From positions 1-64,000 of the forward strand of contig PLCS01000010.1 in NCBI GenBank assembly GCA_003134855.1: a DNA stretch of 64,000 bases, read 5' to 3'. This document shows, piece by piece, positions 1 to 8,315 of this stretch. The DNA comes from Acidobacteriaceae bacterium. Lineage in GTDB: Bacteria; Acidobacteriota; Terriglobia; Terriglobales; Acidobacteriaceae. Numbering within the stretch: position 1 is the first letter of the stretch; every line of letters begins with the position of its first letter. The notes beneath the pieces were generated by a model. It worked only from the letters and a program-made list of their open reading frames with translations. It did not search any database and was not told the DNA's origin. The position numbers were made by a program, and so were the translations under genes.

Positions 1-326
1 GCCGTACTGCCGAACGCATTGGTTAGATAGGTTGTCTCTGCGCCTATGAGGTTCTTGAAAGAGTAGCCTCCGAGAATCCAGTTTGGCGTGTCGTAGAACT
101 GCACGAGCGCGATTACAACAAGGACGCCTAACAGTGAGCGCCCAAGGCGCATGAGGTCGATGTGATGGCCTCTATGCGCGTTGAGCGAGACGTTGACACC
201 TTCGTAGACGATGACGCATAAGCCGAGTCCAAGTGCAAGACCATGACCGGATGTTGCAATCGCCGCCGATGCGGGAGATGCTGTTAAGGAATCGCAGGAT
301 TGCGATATGGTCGAGAGAATGTCCAT
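1..326 (-). CDS. TrbL/VirB6-like conjugation inner-membrane protein (N-terminal part)
   Basis: The gene runs off the left edge, so only about 108 N-terminal residues are visible. It starts at ATG 324-326, 18 bases after the stop of the TrbJ-like gene, with a GAAAGG ribosome site upstream. The visible part has hydrophobic stretches (around residues 30-43 and 63-75) separated by a short basic loop, as expected for the polytopic VirB6/TrbL channel component. In Trb systems the gene after trbJ is usually trbL, and that position is the main support. Family assignment is an inference from synteny and hydrophobicity, since no diagnostic motif lies in this fragment. Confidence 0.6.
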   Translation of the reverse strand, partial: MDILSTISQSCDSLTASPASAAIATSGHGLALGLGLCVIVYEGVNVSLNAHRGHHIDLMRLGRSLLGVLVVIALVQFYDTPNWILGGYSFKNLIGAETTYLTNAFGST

Positions 327-344
327 TGCCTATGCCTTTCGTGG

Positions 345-1295
345 TTATTGTGGGACGTAAAGCAGCGCAGTGCTGGCTTGGTTGCTGTTGTGTTCGTTGC
401 TGAGTGCCGCGACTCCGTGTTGCCAATTGGACCAAGTGGCCACGTCGCCCTTTTGGGAGTCGAGTGCATCTTTCGACTCCATCAAGTGCTGCATCTGGTT
501 CACAGTTGCCATTGCGTTCTGGTCTTCAAGGGCGCGGGTCATGATGAGCAGCGTTGCATTGATGCGCTGCAAGGTGGCCAACTCCGTTGCCTGGGTGCTG
601 TCCGTGGTTAGCGTGTTGGTTTCGAGTGTGGCCAATGTCTGCTGGTCGGTTATAGTGCTGGCCTGAACATCGGACACGCGCTGCAACGATGTGGCAATCA
701 AAGAATCGTTTGCAGACATATTCGAGGCGTGGGCCTGGATAACCGATAGACCTGGGCCGCTCATGTTACTGAGATTGTGCGGCGTATAGCTGACGGGCTG
801 TGCGCTCATCGCGCCATACGCTGACAAGGCGTTTGCAGAGCCTAGATTGATGATCTGTAACAGTGGTTGGGCTAGTTGGTAAGTGTCAGCGTGTGGTGTG
901 AACGCTGACTTGTACGTGGTTGGGATGGTCTTCATTTTGTTGTAGAGCAGTTGCGGCGCGGACATGGCCGTCTGGGCGAGGTTGTACGCCTGAACGGCTG
1001 TCTTGAACGTCGATTGCGCGGTTGTGTATATCTGAGCGGCTTCCAGATAGGTTGCGTTCTCTGTGATGTCCTGTTGGACGTTGTGCGCTTCCTCGGAAAT
1101 GTTGTGTTGCAACTGGGAAATCCAGTTGACGTTCTGTTCGACGTTCTGCCCTACAACATCGAGTGTTGCCAACTGCTGCTCGGGCAGGTAATAGCCGTCT
1201 GCAACGGGGTCGAAAACAGTCCATTGGGCGTGAGCGACGCTGCATGTGGTCAAGAGCACAGCGCCAATGGCGAAAAGGAAAAGCCTCTTACGCAT
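345..1295 (-). CDS. trbJ: TrbJ/VirB5-like periplasmic conjugation protein
   Basis: A 316-residue exported protein with a clear signal peptide (basic MRKR start, hydrophobic core, cleavage near AHA-Q at about residue 24). The mature part is mainly helical, rich in Gln, Asn, Thr and Ala, and lacks transmembrane segments. This is the usual look of TrbJ/VirB5 proteins, which act in the periplasm or at the pilus tip during mating-pair formation. A strong AGGAGG site precedes the ATG. It lies between the VirB10-like and TrbL-like genes in one leftward operon. The family is highly divergent, so the call rests on size, signal peptide, helical composition and position. Confidence 0.65.
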   Translation of the reverse strand: MRKRLFLFAIGAVLLTTCSVAHAQWTVFDPVADGYYLPEQQLATLDVVGQNVEQNVNWISQLQHNISEEAHNVQQDITENATYLEAAQIYTTAQSTFKTAVQAYNLAQTAMSAPQLLYNKMKTIPTTYKSAFTPHADTYQLAQPLLQIINLGSANALSAYGAMSAQPVSYTPHNLSNMSGPGLSVIQAHASNMSANDSLIATSLQRVSDVQASTITDQQTLATLETNTLTTDSTQATELATLQRINATLLIMTRALEDQNAMATVNQMQHLMESKDALDSQKGDVATWSNWQHGVAALSNEHNSNQASTALLYVPQ

Positions 1296-1376
1296 TCATT
1301 TCCTCCTGTTCTGTTGGTGAAAAAGTGGACGTTGTGTGACCTCCTGGCTCACCTCCCGCTGGTGAGCCGTGAGGAC

Positions 1377-2774
1377 TCAGAAATTGGGGGAGATGGTGTG
1401 GTTGGAATACGCGGGTAGAAGCAAATCCTGGGTGAGAAACACCTTGACCCGGTTTCCTGGCCGAATGGTTATAGTGGGTGGAATTTGCATGAACTGGCTT
1501 AAAATGGTGCCGGATGTTTGGGATAGAGACTGAGACATTCCGTTCATGAGCGTTTGGCTTCCACTTGCGCCAATTGAAGAGCCGCCCTCCTCGATCTGGC
1601 CGGCTCCAGCGATGATGCCGAGAGCTATGGATGTTCCGAAAATCTCGATGTAGTGGTTGTTTACCTTGTCCTTGACGCCTTGCTCCCCGATCTGGTTTAG
1701 GCCCGTGAACTTGTCCAGGTCAACGGTGTAGCCGTCGGGCATGATGAGGCGATGAAAAGTGAGGGTCATCCGGCGCTGCTGGCCGAAACCCTCGCGCCCG
1801 ATTTTCTTGGTGTCTCCGACGATCTTGGAACCTTCCGGTACAAGGACGTGTTGCCGGTCGTGCGAGTAGAACGGTTGTGTAACCATGACGATCACGGGGC
1901 CGGATGAATCGCCGTCAAGCTGATTGAGAAGCACCGTGTCAAGGAAATTGCCCTCGTAGATGACATAGGGTTTGCCTACTGCGCGGTCTATGTTGACTTC
2001 AAGGGCGTGTTTCTTTGTGCTCTTCTCCTGGGTATATTCGTCTTCTTCCTTGTCCTTCTCCGTTTGGGTCATCATGGACGCCGATCTTGGAACGGCGCCG
2101 GGGCTGGCGTTGGCCGGTACTGCCGGCGAACGCTGGGCGATCGCGCCCTGGCCCTGGTCCTGGCCCTGGCCCTCGCCCTGGCCGTGCTCGTTGGCGACGG
2201 GCACAGCGTGGTAAGCGAGATTGGACTGAAAGCGAGATTGGAACTCCATCTCGCGCTCTTTCTTTTCGAGGTCTTCTTGCTGTTCTTGTAGAGGCGTCTT
2301 GGCCACTGGCGGGGCTGGTTGGTTGGAATGCAGGGGTGCGCCGTTGCCACCCTCGTAGGGCTGCTTGTAGACCTTAGACCGCTGGGCTGGTGGTATTAGC
2401 TGCCCGTGGGCGTCATAGAGCGGCGTGGTGTCCGCGCCTTGTGCGATGCCAAGGGCTTCCTGGGCGGCGTCTTCGTCGCGCTTCTGGCGGGCGCTCTCGT
2501 CTCTGGCTCCGTTCCTCATTTGCGCGGCCTTCTGCGTTGGATCGCCGCCGACGATGGGCGCGGCTGGCGTCGTGCCTGTGGTGCTCCTCTTCTTCGGGGA
2601 TGGCATGAGCAGCAGACCGAGACCAAGGAATACAGCCAATCCGATAGCGATAACCGCCTTGAGGTTGCCGCCGAATGGGCCTTTGGGTTTGACCGTGTTG
2701 GTCGTTAACCCTGGCTGGCCGATGGAGCCTGGGGCTTCGTGTGGAGGGAGTGGAGACTCGGGGGGTTCAATCAT
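1377..2774 (-). CDS. trbI: TrbI/VirB10-like T4SS core protein
   Basis: A 465-residue VirB10-family protein, which bridges inner and outer membranes in the secretion core complex. It has a proline-rich cytoplasmic tail (residues 1-38), one transmembrane helix (about 39-57) and a long charged periplasmic linker. The linker includes a Gly-Gln repeat near residue 200 encoded by a CCTGGCC-type low-complexity tract. The C-terminal half shows the VirB10 beta-barrel pattern, with Val-Pro-Glu-Gly-Ser (LVPEGSKI) and a final GNRVKVFLTQDL stretch. It sits directly after the VirB9-like gene, the normal order for this pair. Confidence 0.9.
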   Translation of the reverse strand: MIEPPESPLPPHEAPGSIGQPGLTTNTVKPKGPFGGNLKAVIAIGLAVFLGLGLLLMPSPKKRSTTGTTPAAPIVGGDPTQKAAQMRNGARDESARQKRDEDAAQEALGIAQGADTTPLYDAHGQLIPPAQRSKVYKQPYEGGNGAPLHSNQPAPPVAKTPLQEQQEDLEKKEREMEFQSRFQSNLAYHAVPVANEHGQGEGQGQDQGQGAIAQRSPAVPANASPGAVPRSASMMTQTEKDKEEDEYTQEKSTKKHALEVNIDRAVGKPYVIYEGNFLDTVLLNQLDGDSSGPVIVMVTQPFYSHDRQHVLVPEGSKIVGDTKKIGREGFGQQRRMTLTFHRLIMPDGYTVDLDKFTGLNQIGEQGVKDKVNNHYIEIFGTSIALGIIAGAGQIEEGGSSIGASGSQTLMNGMSQSLSQTSGTILSQFMQIPPTITIRPGNRVKVFLTQDLLLPAYSNHTISPNF

Positions 2775-2780
2775 GGCTGC

Positions 2781-3569
2781 TTAGAGTCCTTTCCGGTCAA
2801 AGTCAAGCTGCTTTTTGCCGATTCTCAGGTAGCCCGCGTCTACGATATGCGTGATGACGTAGACGCCGTTTTCTTGCAGGTCGCAAGTGATGAGGTCGGG
2901 TTTGCCGTCTTTTACCTCGTAGACGGCGAACTTCTCTTGGTTGCGGGGATCTACTTTGATGTAGGTGAATTTGTCATCGTGGTAGATTTGCTGCACGTAA
3001 AACGGGTTGGTCTCGCTCTTGAAATGAAAGTCGAAAACCATTTTGGCCGGATAAGAGGATTTGAAGGAATCCAAGTATGCGGCGGTTTGGAGTTTGACTT
3101 TTTCAGTGTTCTGTTGGGCCGCTTGAAGCTGCTCGGCAGGGACGAAACGGTTCTGGGTAGACATGGGGATGATTGACGAAAGGTCGGTCGTCTGAATAAT
3201 CACCTTGAGGTCAACCGGCGTAGCGGTGCCGGACACGTCAGACAAGGTGAAGGAATAGACGTTGCCCTTGTTCGTGATGAGGTTAAGGTTTGACTCGATG
3301 TGTTCCTTGGCCGGATGGAGAAACACAAAGTTTTGAACTGGTTCAACTATCCAAAACTCCTTGTCGCCGACTGCCGCGTCAATGACCTCCTCGGATGTTG
3401 GCAGGACTAACAGAGTGGTGAAATTCAATTTGGCGTGAATCGGTACGATGTCCTGGGCGTGGTACTGGACCGTCCGGGCGGTTTCCGGCTTTGGTGCATC
3501 CTGGCCGATGATGTAGCTCGTTGCGAACGCAGCGAACAAAATGAACGATAATGCCCCGCGTACTTTCAT
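2781..3569 (-). CDS. trbG: TrbG/VirB9-like T4SS outer-membrane core protein
   Basis: A 262-residue exported protein with an N-terminal signal peptide (about residues 1-22). The middle contains the beta-strand-rich region typical of VirB9/TrbG, including a segment where the family contacts VirB10 and the outer-membrane lipoprotein (LHPAKEHIESNLNLIT). The C-terminus carries the second all-beta domain. A GGAGAAAG ribosome site precedes ATG 3567-3569. It is followed 6 bases later by the VirB10-like gene, so the two are almost certainly co-translated. Length and order fit the family. Confidence 0.88.
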   Translation of the reverse strand: MKVRGALSFILFAAFATSYIIGQDAPKPETARTVQYHAQDIVPIHAKLNFTTLLVLPTSEEVIDAAVGDKEFWIVEPVQNFVFLHPAKEHIESNLNLITNKGNVYSFTLSDVSGTATPVDLKVIIQTTDLSSIIPMSTQNRFVPAEQLQAAQQNTEKVKLQTAAYLDSFKSSYPAKMVFDFHFKSETNPFYVQQIYHDDKFTYIKVDPRNQEKFAVYEVKDGKPDLITCDLQENGVYVITHIVDAGYLRIGKKQLDFDRKGL

Positions 3570-3605
3570 GCTTTCTCCTGTGTGTGTGGTAGCTGGTTGG
3601 GGTGC

Positions 3606-6050
3606 CTATCTGGCACGAAATGGAAAGTCTTTCGCCAGTCGTTTGATTCCCTCGGCGATTCCGAATCGGACGAAGTAGTCTTGCTTCTTGACGTTATCTT
3701 TGGCGTTGTTGGTGGCCATCCAATAACTCACAGAGTCCACCTCAAGCCGTACCTTCTTCGACGATCTGGCTCTTCTGATAACCATTTCGCCTGGAGGGAT
3801 TAAACCGGCAATAAGTTCAATCTCCGTGTCATTAAGATGGAATGACTCCGCGTATAGTTCGCGGTCCATATCTGGATTTGCTAGGAATATCTTTGTTGGG
3901 CAGGCCGTCGCAACCAGGCCGAGCATTCCTGACTTCTGGAGGTCTTCGACGTTTTGGGTCGCCATTATCATGGCTGCATTGTGTTTGCGCCATGTCTTCT
4001 GAGCCTTGGTGACGTAATTGCGGATGGTTTCGTTGCCAAGAAAAAGCCATGCCTCGTCAAGTAGGAACGTCTTGAATGTGCCGATCTTGTCTACATCAAC
4101 AATCTCGTTGTTAGCTCTGTGGAGCACATAAAACAAGAGTGCGGATAAAACGTCGGTAGCATCGCCCCAGCCTTGGAAGTTGAATGTCTGAAAGGATGCA
4201 AAGGTAAGGGAGTCGTCCACGTTGTCGAAAAGCCATCCGTATTGCCCTCCCTGTGTCCAGCGGTCCAAGCGCGGCTTTAGCTGGCCGATGAGGTTCTTGA
4301 ATGTGGTCATGGTGCGATTCTGAGGCTCGACTCTATAGATGCTGGTGATGGCAAACCAGAGACTCTTTTCGTCCTCTAAGGTAAGTTCGTACTTCTGGTT
4401 TGCCTCAATGATTACGCGGAAAAACGAGTAGAGAAACTCTAGGTTTTGCGGCGTCGGCTCAAGACAAAATGGGTTGATATGGAAGTCCTTCGACTCCTGG
4501 CCGACATTGACATAGGCGCCGCCGTACATCTCCGTGAGCGACTTGAAAGAGCCGCCAATATCGAAGATGTACGTTTGGGGCTTTAGCTTCTGTGTGTTGT
4601 TGAGAAGAAAATTGCACAGAAACGATTTGCCGCTGCCCGTCATTCCGAGAATCAGGGTATGGGCAATTTCGCCGTTATGCAGGTTGAGATAGTAAGGGGT
4701 CTTGTTGTCTGTTTCAAGAACAGCAAGATATTCCGAGTTGAGATGGTTGTTTCTCCTGTCGCCGGTATGAATAGTGAAAAAAAAAGAGAGATCGGCGTAG
4801 TTTGAAGAACGCATGAGCAAGCGGCGCAAGTTGTGTACTGTGTTCCCTGGAACGATGGCAAGGTAGGCGTTCAATTGGTTGTACGTTTCAGGGAACAGTA
4901 CGCCGTCCGCGTTGGCGAAGATGGACGCTATTTTCGCTGTCTCGTCTATAAGTTCATCGAGTGCCTTTGAAGACAGAATGACGGTAAGGCTCAACTCGCC
5001 CATCGGTTCGCCGTCGCCGATGTGCCGCAGGACGGCTCCAAGTTGCTCCACTACGGCCTGACTGCCTTCATCTACAAGGGTGTCTCTCTCGCTTTGGTTG
5101 GCCTTCCCGATTGATAAGCTGCCTTTCGCCACATTGGCGTGGCGGCGTCGGCCCTCCGTCATGCTCTTGGCCTTGCCGGGGGGCAGGACGTGCCATTCTA
5201 GGCACACTAGAAAGGCCGCGTTTAGCTTCATGAGGTTGTCAAGAACCATCGGCCTGGTTTCTGAAATGGCCTCCTTCATCGTGAGCGCCCTTACAAAATG
5301 GTCGCCCACTCTCAGGTGATCGCGCTCTACCTCGATGTTTGAATTGACTACTTGGTAATCAAGGTACGAGCTCGCCTTCGGCTTTCCGGCGATCCGGTAT
5401 TGGTCGTAATTGAGCAGGGACCGGAAGAATGTAAACTGCCGGTCGGAATCGAGAACCTCAAGAGCGCAGTCCTGCTCGACGTGGCGGCGGAAACCTGATA
5501 CACGCTGATGCAGTATCGACGCGTCAAGGTTTAGCTCTTCCTTGAGGAGCATGGTCATTTGCTTGCCGCTCAAGAGTGCGCCGATGTCCTTGAAGGCGCG
5601 GCCTGGATCGCTGGACAAGTGGGACAATGCGGGGCGAATGCCGCGCTTGGCTCTCTTCTTCTCGTAGACAATGACATAGTAGATGTCGATTTGGTACAGG
5701 GAGTCGGCCTTTGCCTCGAAGTACCGTTTGCGCTGGTCAATGGCAGCGTCTACAAGTGGATCGCCGTATTCCTCGAATGGGATATGCGGGCGGTTGGTCT
5801 TGTGTAGGTACTGATACACGCGAAACTCCGTCGTGAAAGTCTTCAAGGCGGCTTCAAGGTGGTTGACGGCTACGACCTGGCTATCCTTGTCGAGTGACTC
5901 GTAGTCGATGCCTTCGACTTTCAGGACAGTTCCCATGTCGCCGGATTTCGTCAGAAACGTGTTCTCATTCCAGAATCCATAGAGATTGATTTGCGCGTTC
6001 AGAGCGCCGGATTCCTGCCAAGGCTTGATGATTTTCGCAAGGTTTAGCAT
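3606..6050 (-). CDS. trbE: TrbE/VirB4-like conjugal transfer ATPase
   Basis: An 814-residue VirB4-family ATPase that powers pilus assembly and substrate transfer at the inner membrane. It shows the CagE/TrbE N-terminal domain (about residues 20-400), a Walker A (GMTGSGKS, residues 469-476) and a Walker B (TFLLDEAW, residues 660-667). Late motifs include ATQNVEDL. Length is normal. Its ATG overlaps the stop of the VirB3-like gene (TAATG at 6048-6052), which implies translational coupling. This is the most reliable marker that positions 1-6783 encode a type IV secretion system. Confidence 0.95.
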   Translation of the reverse strand: MLNLAKIIKPWQESGALNAQINLYGFWNENTFLTKSGDMGTVLKVEGIDYESLDKDSQVVAVNHLEAALKTFTTEFRVYQYLHKTNRPHIPFEEYGDPLVDAAIDQRKRYFEAKADSLYQIDIYYVIVYEKKRAKRGIRPALSHLSSDPGRAFKDIGALLSGKQMTMLLKEELNLDASILHQRVSGFRRHVEQDCALEVLDSDRQFTFFRSLLNYDQYRIAGKPKASSYLDYQVVNSNIEVERDHLRVGDHFVRALTMKEAISETRPMVLDNLMKLNAAFLVCLEWHVLPPGKAKSMTEGRRRHANVAKGSLSIGKANQSERDTLVDEGSQAVVEQLGAVLRHIGDGEPMGELSLTVILSSKALDELIDETAKIASIFANADGVLFPETYNQLNAYLAIVPGNTVHNLRRLLMRSSNYADLSFFFTIHTGDRRNNHLNSEYLAVLETDNKTPYYLNLHNGEIAHTLILGMTGSGKSFLCNFLLNNTQKLKPQTYIFDIGGSFKSLTEMYGGAYVNVGQESKDFHINPFCLEPTPQNLEFLYSFFRVIIEANQKYELTLEDEKSLWFAITSIYRVEPQNRTMTTFKNLIGQLKPRLDRWTQGGQYGWLFDNVDDSLTFASFQTFNFQGWGDATDVLSALLFYVLHRANNEIVDVDKIGTFKTFLLDEAWLFLGNETIRNYVTKAQKTWRKHNAAMIMATQNVEDLQKSGMLGLVATACPTKIFLANPDMDRELYAESFHLNDTEIELIAGLIPPGEMVIRRARSSKKVRLEVDSVSYWMATNNAKDNVKKQDYFVRFGIAEGIKRLAKDFPFRAR

Positions 6051-6343
6051 TATTCGATTGTCATCCTTTGGGGGTCTTGTTTCGCGGCGTCGTAAATGGG
6101 ACGTGCGCTCAGCGACTTAATTAGTGCTGTAAGGTAGATGGGGTCTTTGACGGTGATGATATAGGCACAGATTGCAGCGAGAAGAAAGGTTATGACGGTG
6201 AACGGTAGGCTGCTCGTGACCGTATTCATCATGAGGGCAATAATGATCGCCCCGCCGAATAGCTTACGCTCGATCCCGAACAGTAGCAGAGGTTTGTGGA
6301 GAGCCTTGAATACTCGATTACGACGTTGCAAATTGCTTGCCAT
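6050..6343 (-). CDS. trbD: TrbD/VirB3-like inner-membrane protein
   Basis: A 97-residue protein from ATG 6341-6343. A longer upstream reading frame exists but overlaps the pilin gene, so this start is preferred. It has a basic N-terminus, the pattern KPLLLFGIERKL seen in VirB3/TrbD proteins, and two adjacent hydrophobic helices (about residues 28-42 and 46-65). VirB3 family members sit in the inner membrane and work with VirB4; the overlap with the next gene agrees with that. Confidence 0.85.
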   Translation of the reverse strand: MASNLQRRNRVFKALHKPLLLFGIERKLFGGAIIIALMMNTVTSSLPFTVITFLLAAICAYIITVKDPIYLTALIKSLSARPIYDAAKQDPQRMTIE

Positions 6344-6405
6344 CTTATACCTCTGCAACCATTCGGGAACGTGTGTGTTTGGTGGAGTGAGTTGCGGGCG
6401 GTAGC

Positions 6406-6783
6406 CTAGAAGCCGCCTCCCAGCCAGGTTAAAAGTGCGCTTGAAGACAGGGCGATAAGTGAGCCGATGCCAGCGGCAACGGCGGCTTTCTTTGCGGTCG
6501 GGTCGCCAGTTGCGTACAAGATGCCAGCTAGAACGATGCCGCAAAATGAACCAACCTTGGCAACTGGGCCGGTCATGAATTGAAGTACGTTGTCCATCGC
6601 CTGACCGAACGGTGAGCCGTTGTCGCCAGAGGATGTTACGGGGGTGGCATGGGCTGCGACTGAGCAAAGGATGAGGACTCCGCCGATCATGAGAGCGGAG
6701 CGAACGAGTGACGGTGAGGGACGCCGTAAGAAGACACGGAGGGTCGAAGCATCCCAGGAAGGGAGCAATGAAGAAATCTTCAT
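6406..6783 (-). CDS. trbC: TrbC/VirB2-like conjugative pilin
   Basis: A 125-residue pilin precursor. It has a long N-terminal signal region with cleavage predicted after AAHA (about residue 46), then a short mature peptide of two hydrophobic helices separated by a polar turn (GDPTAKKA). That is the architecture of VirB2/TrbC major pilins. It is the first gene of the leftward T4SS operon, with an AAAGG ribosome site and a promoter-like sequence at 6838-6865. The glycine-rich C-terminus (WLGGGF) is common in the family. Confidence 0.85.
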   Translation of the reverse strand: MKISSLLPSWDASTLRVFLRRPSPSLVRSALMIGGVLILCSVAAHATPVTSSGDNGSPFGQAMDNVLQFMTGPVAKVGSFCGIVLAGILYATGDPTAKKAAVAAGIGSLIALSSSALLTWLGGGF

Positions 6784-6837
6784 ATTGCCTTTCTGTAGCT
6801 GTGGTTTGTTTTGGCCAAACGGAGGCTTGATTAAAAA

Positions 6838-6865
6838 ACTATTTGATCTTTAGTACCTATGTCAA
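6838..6865 (-). promoter_or_regulatory. Promoter-like sequence for the T4SS operon
   Basis: Read leftward, a perfect -35 box TTGACA (6865-6860) is followed after 16 bases by AATAGT (6843-6838), four of six matches to a -10 box. It lies 55 bases upstream of the pilin start. It is the best sigma-70-like match in the 350-base gap between the divergent pilin and XRE genes. Confidence 0.55.
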
Positions 6866-6897
6866 GTGCCTGATGTGTTAAAAAAGAGCAAACTCGT

Positions 6898-6921
6898 TAC
6901 CGCATACGAAAATATGCGGTA
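6898..6921. promoter_or_regulatory. Palindrome in the divergent promoter region (candidate operator)
   Basis: Perfect inverted repeat TACCGCATA-N6-TATGCGGTA (9-base arms). It lies about 33 bases upstream of the -35 box of the T4SS operon and between two divergently transcribed genes, one of which encodes a DNA-binding protein. Binding by that regulator is inferred only. Confidence 0.45.
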
Positions 6922-7065
6922 CATTGGCGCTCGGTATTGTAGAAATGCCGTATTGAGCGGGTGTGCGCGTTTTTTTGGGTAACCGAAAAGTAACCTGAAT
7001 GTCTGGTAACCAGAAATCAACCTGATTGTGGCAGGAAAAGTTGGAGAGACGGGAGCGGGGTCGCG

Positions 7066-7092
7066 TTCAATATGATTTTTATATATATTGAA
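7066..7092. promoter_or_regulatory. AT-rich palindrome upstream of the XRE gene (candidate autoregulatory operator)
   Basis: Inverted repeat TTCAATAT-N11-ATATTGAA, ending 41 bases before the XRE start codon. Its place in the likely core promoter of the regulator suggests autoregulation, which is typical of small XRE proteins. It differs in sequence from the palindrome at 6898. Confidence 0.4.
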
Positions 7093-7133
7093 GTTCATGA
7101 GAGGTTTCAAGAACGAATAAATCGCGGAGCAAT

Positions 7134-7415
7134 ATGCCGAGACTTTCTACAATAAAGGGATCGCGCAAGGGCCATTTGGATGAGTACGAGGCGTTGTGTT
7201 TGGAGATCGGAAAGAGGATTAAGGAACTCCGGCTTGAGCGCAACTGGACACAGTTGTACGTGGCACGTAATTTCGACTTCTTTGAATCCCACTGGAGAAA
7301 GATCGAAGCCGGAAAGACCTGCTCACTGCAAACGCTGCTAAAGGTTGCGAAGATGTACGATATGAGCCTGTCGGAATTGCTGGATGGGGTTGACCGCAAA
7401 AGGCGGCGCAAGTAG
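7134..7415 (+). CDS. XRE-family helix-turn-helix regulator
   Basis: A 93-residue protein with one Cro/C1-type helix-turn-helix (about residues 25-82; IGKRIKELRLERNWTQ, then the recognition region and a SLSELLDG end). It has no effector domain, so it probably binds DNA as a dimer. A GGAG site lies 6 bases before ATG. It is divergent from the T4SS operon and shares a 350-base control region with two palindromes, so control of conjugation is a reasonable inference. The phospholipase D-like gene starts 22 bases downstream and is probably co-transcribed. Confidence 0.85.
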   Translation: MPRLSTIKGSRKGHLDEYEALCLEIGKRIKELRLERNWTQLYVARNFDFFESHWRKIEAGKTCSLQTLLKVAKMYDMSLSELLDGVDRKRRRK

Positions 7416-7436
7416 GAGCATCAGAAAGAGGACTGT

Positions 7437-8177
7437 ATGGACCTGGCGCAGATGGTAGTGAAAGCTGGGGATTATGCGTTTCGGCGTGGCTCTAGCGCCA
7501 CGCCGGACGCCCCTATGACCGTTGCGGAGCAGCAGAGACGGCGGGGACTAAACAAGCGCGTCATGCGGGCGGTAATGCTCGGTATGGGGGTGCTGACGCT
7601 GGCAATAATGGCTCGGACATTGCAGCACTCCCCTGCGGCTGCGCCGGGGGGCGCCGGACGGGCCGCTGTAGCGGCTGCGGAGTCCTCGGCGGCGGGAAGG
7701 ACGCCGGAGCATGTCGATTACGCGCCTGGGGCGAATCTTGAGGCTGAGGAAATCGCTGTGCTCGGCAAGGCTCGGCGCAATATAGACGTTGCGATGTACG
7801 CCTTCACAGATAAAGAGATTGCGGAGTTGCTTGCAAGCAAGGCGCGGCAAGGGGTGCGGGTCCGCGTGTACCGCGATGCTGAGCAGTATGCACAGGAACA
7901 ATCGAGGGCATACGGCCATGAGACCACGAGCGCCATTCTCGTAGCCGCTGGGGTTGATGTGAGAGTGAAGGCCAGCCGAGATTTGATGCACTTGAAGAGC
8001 TATGCGGTGGACAGTAGCTTTATCCGTACCGGCTCGGCCAATTGGTCGCGGGCAGGGCTGGAAGATCAGGACAACGACGTATTCTACATTCAGTCGCCCG
8101 ATGCGGTAACGGCGTTCTCCGCCGATTTTGAGGCTCTATGGAATCGGTCGGATAATCTGGTTCTTGCGCGGCCCTAG
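7437..8177 (+). CDS. Membrane-anchored phospholipase D-fold (HKD) nuclease
   Basis: A 246-residue protein with a cytoplasmic N-terminus, one hydrophobic segment (about residues 43-60), an Ala/Gly-rich linker, and a single PLD domain (about 100-240). The catalytic motif is H185-x-K187-x4-D192 followed by GSxN (199-202). Single-HKD proteins of the Nuc/PLDc_2 type dimerise to form one active site and often cleave DNA; such nucleases occur on conjugative elements. The anchor would place the domain outside the cytoplasm. It follows the XRE gene with short spacing. Phospholipase rather than nuclease activity cannot be excluded. Confidence 0.8.
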   Translation: MDLAQMVVKAGDYAFRRGSSATPDAPMTVAEQQRRRGLNKRVMRAVMLGMGVLTLAIMARTLQHSPAAAPGGAGRAAVAAAESSAAGRTPEHVDYAPGANLEAEEIAVLGKARRNIDVAMYAFTDKEIAELLASKARQGVRVRVYRDAEQYAQEQSRAYGHETTSAILVAAGVDVRVKASRDLMHLKSYAVDSSFIRTGSANWSRAGLEDQDNDVFYIQSPDAVTAFSADFEALWNRSDNLVLARP

Positions 8178-8315
8178 CGCAGCGTTGGGCCTGGGATTGG
8201 ATTCTCCACCTCGGCCAGGAGTGTTTCAATCCGCTCGATTTCAAGCCGCCGGAGCTTCGCTGTACTGGCCGACTGCTCCAGCCGACCAAAGGATGAACTC
8301 GCGGTGAGGGAGAAA

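Noticed and set aside
2072..2377. Low-complexity CCTGGCC tract that could be taken for a repeat array
   Set aside because: It lies inside the VirB10-like gene and encodes the Gly-Gln linker; spacing is irregular, so it is not a CRISPR or tandem array.
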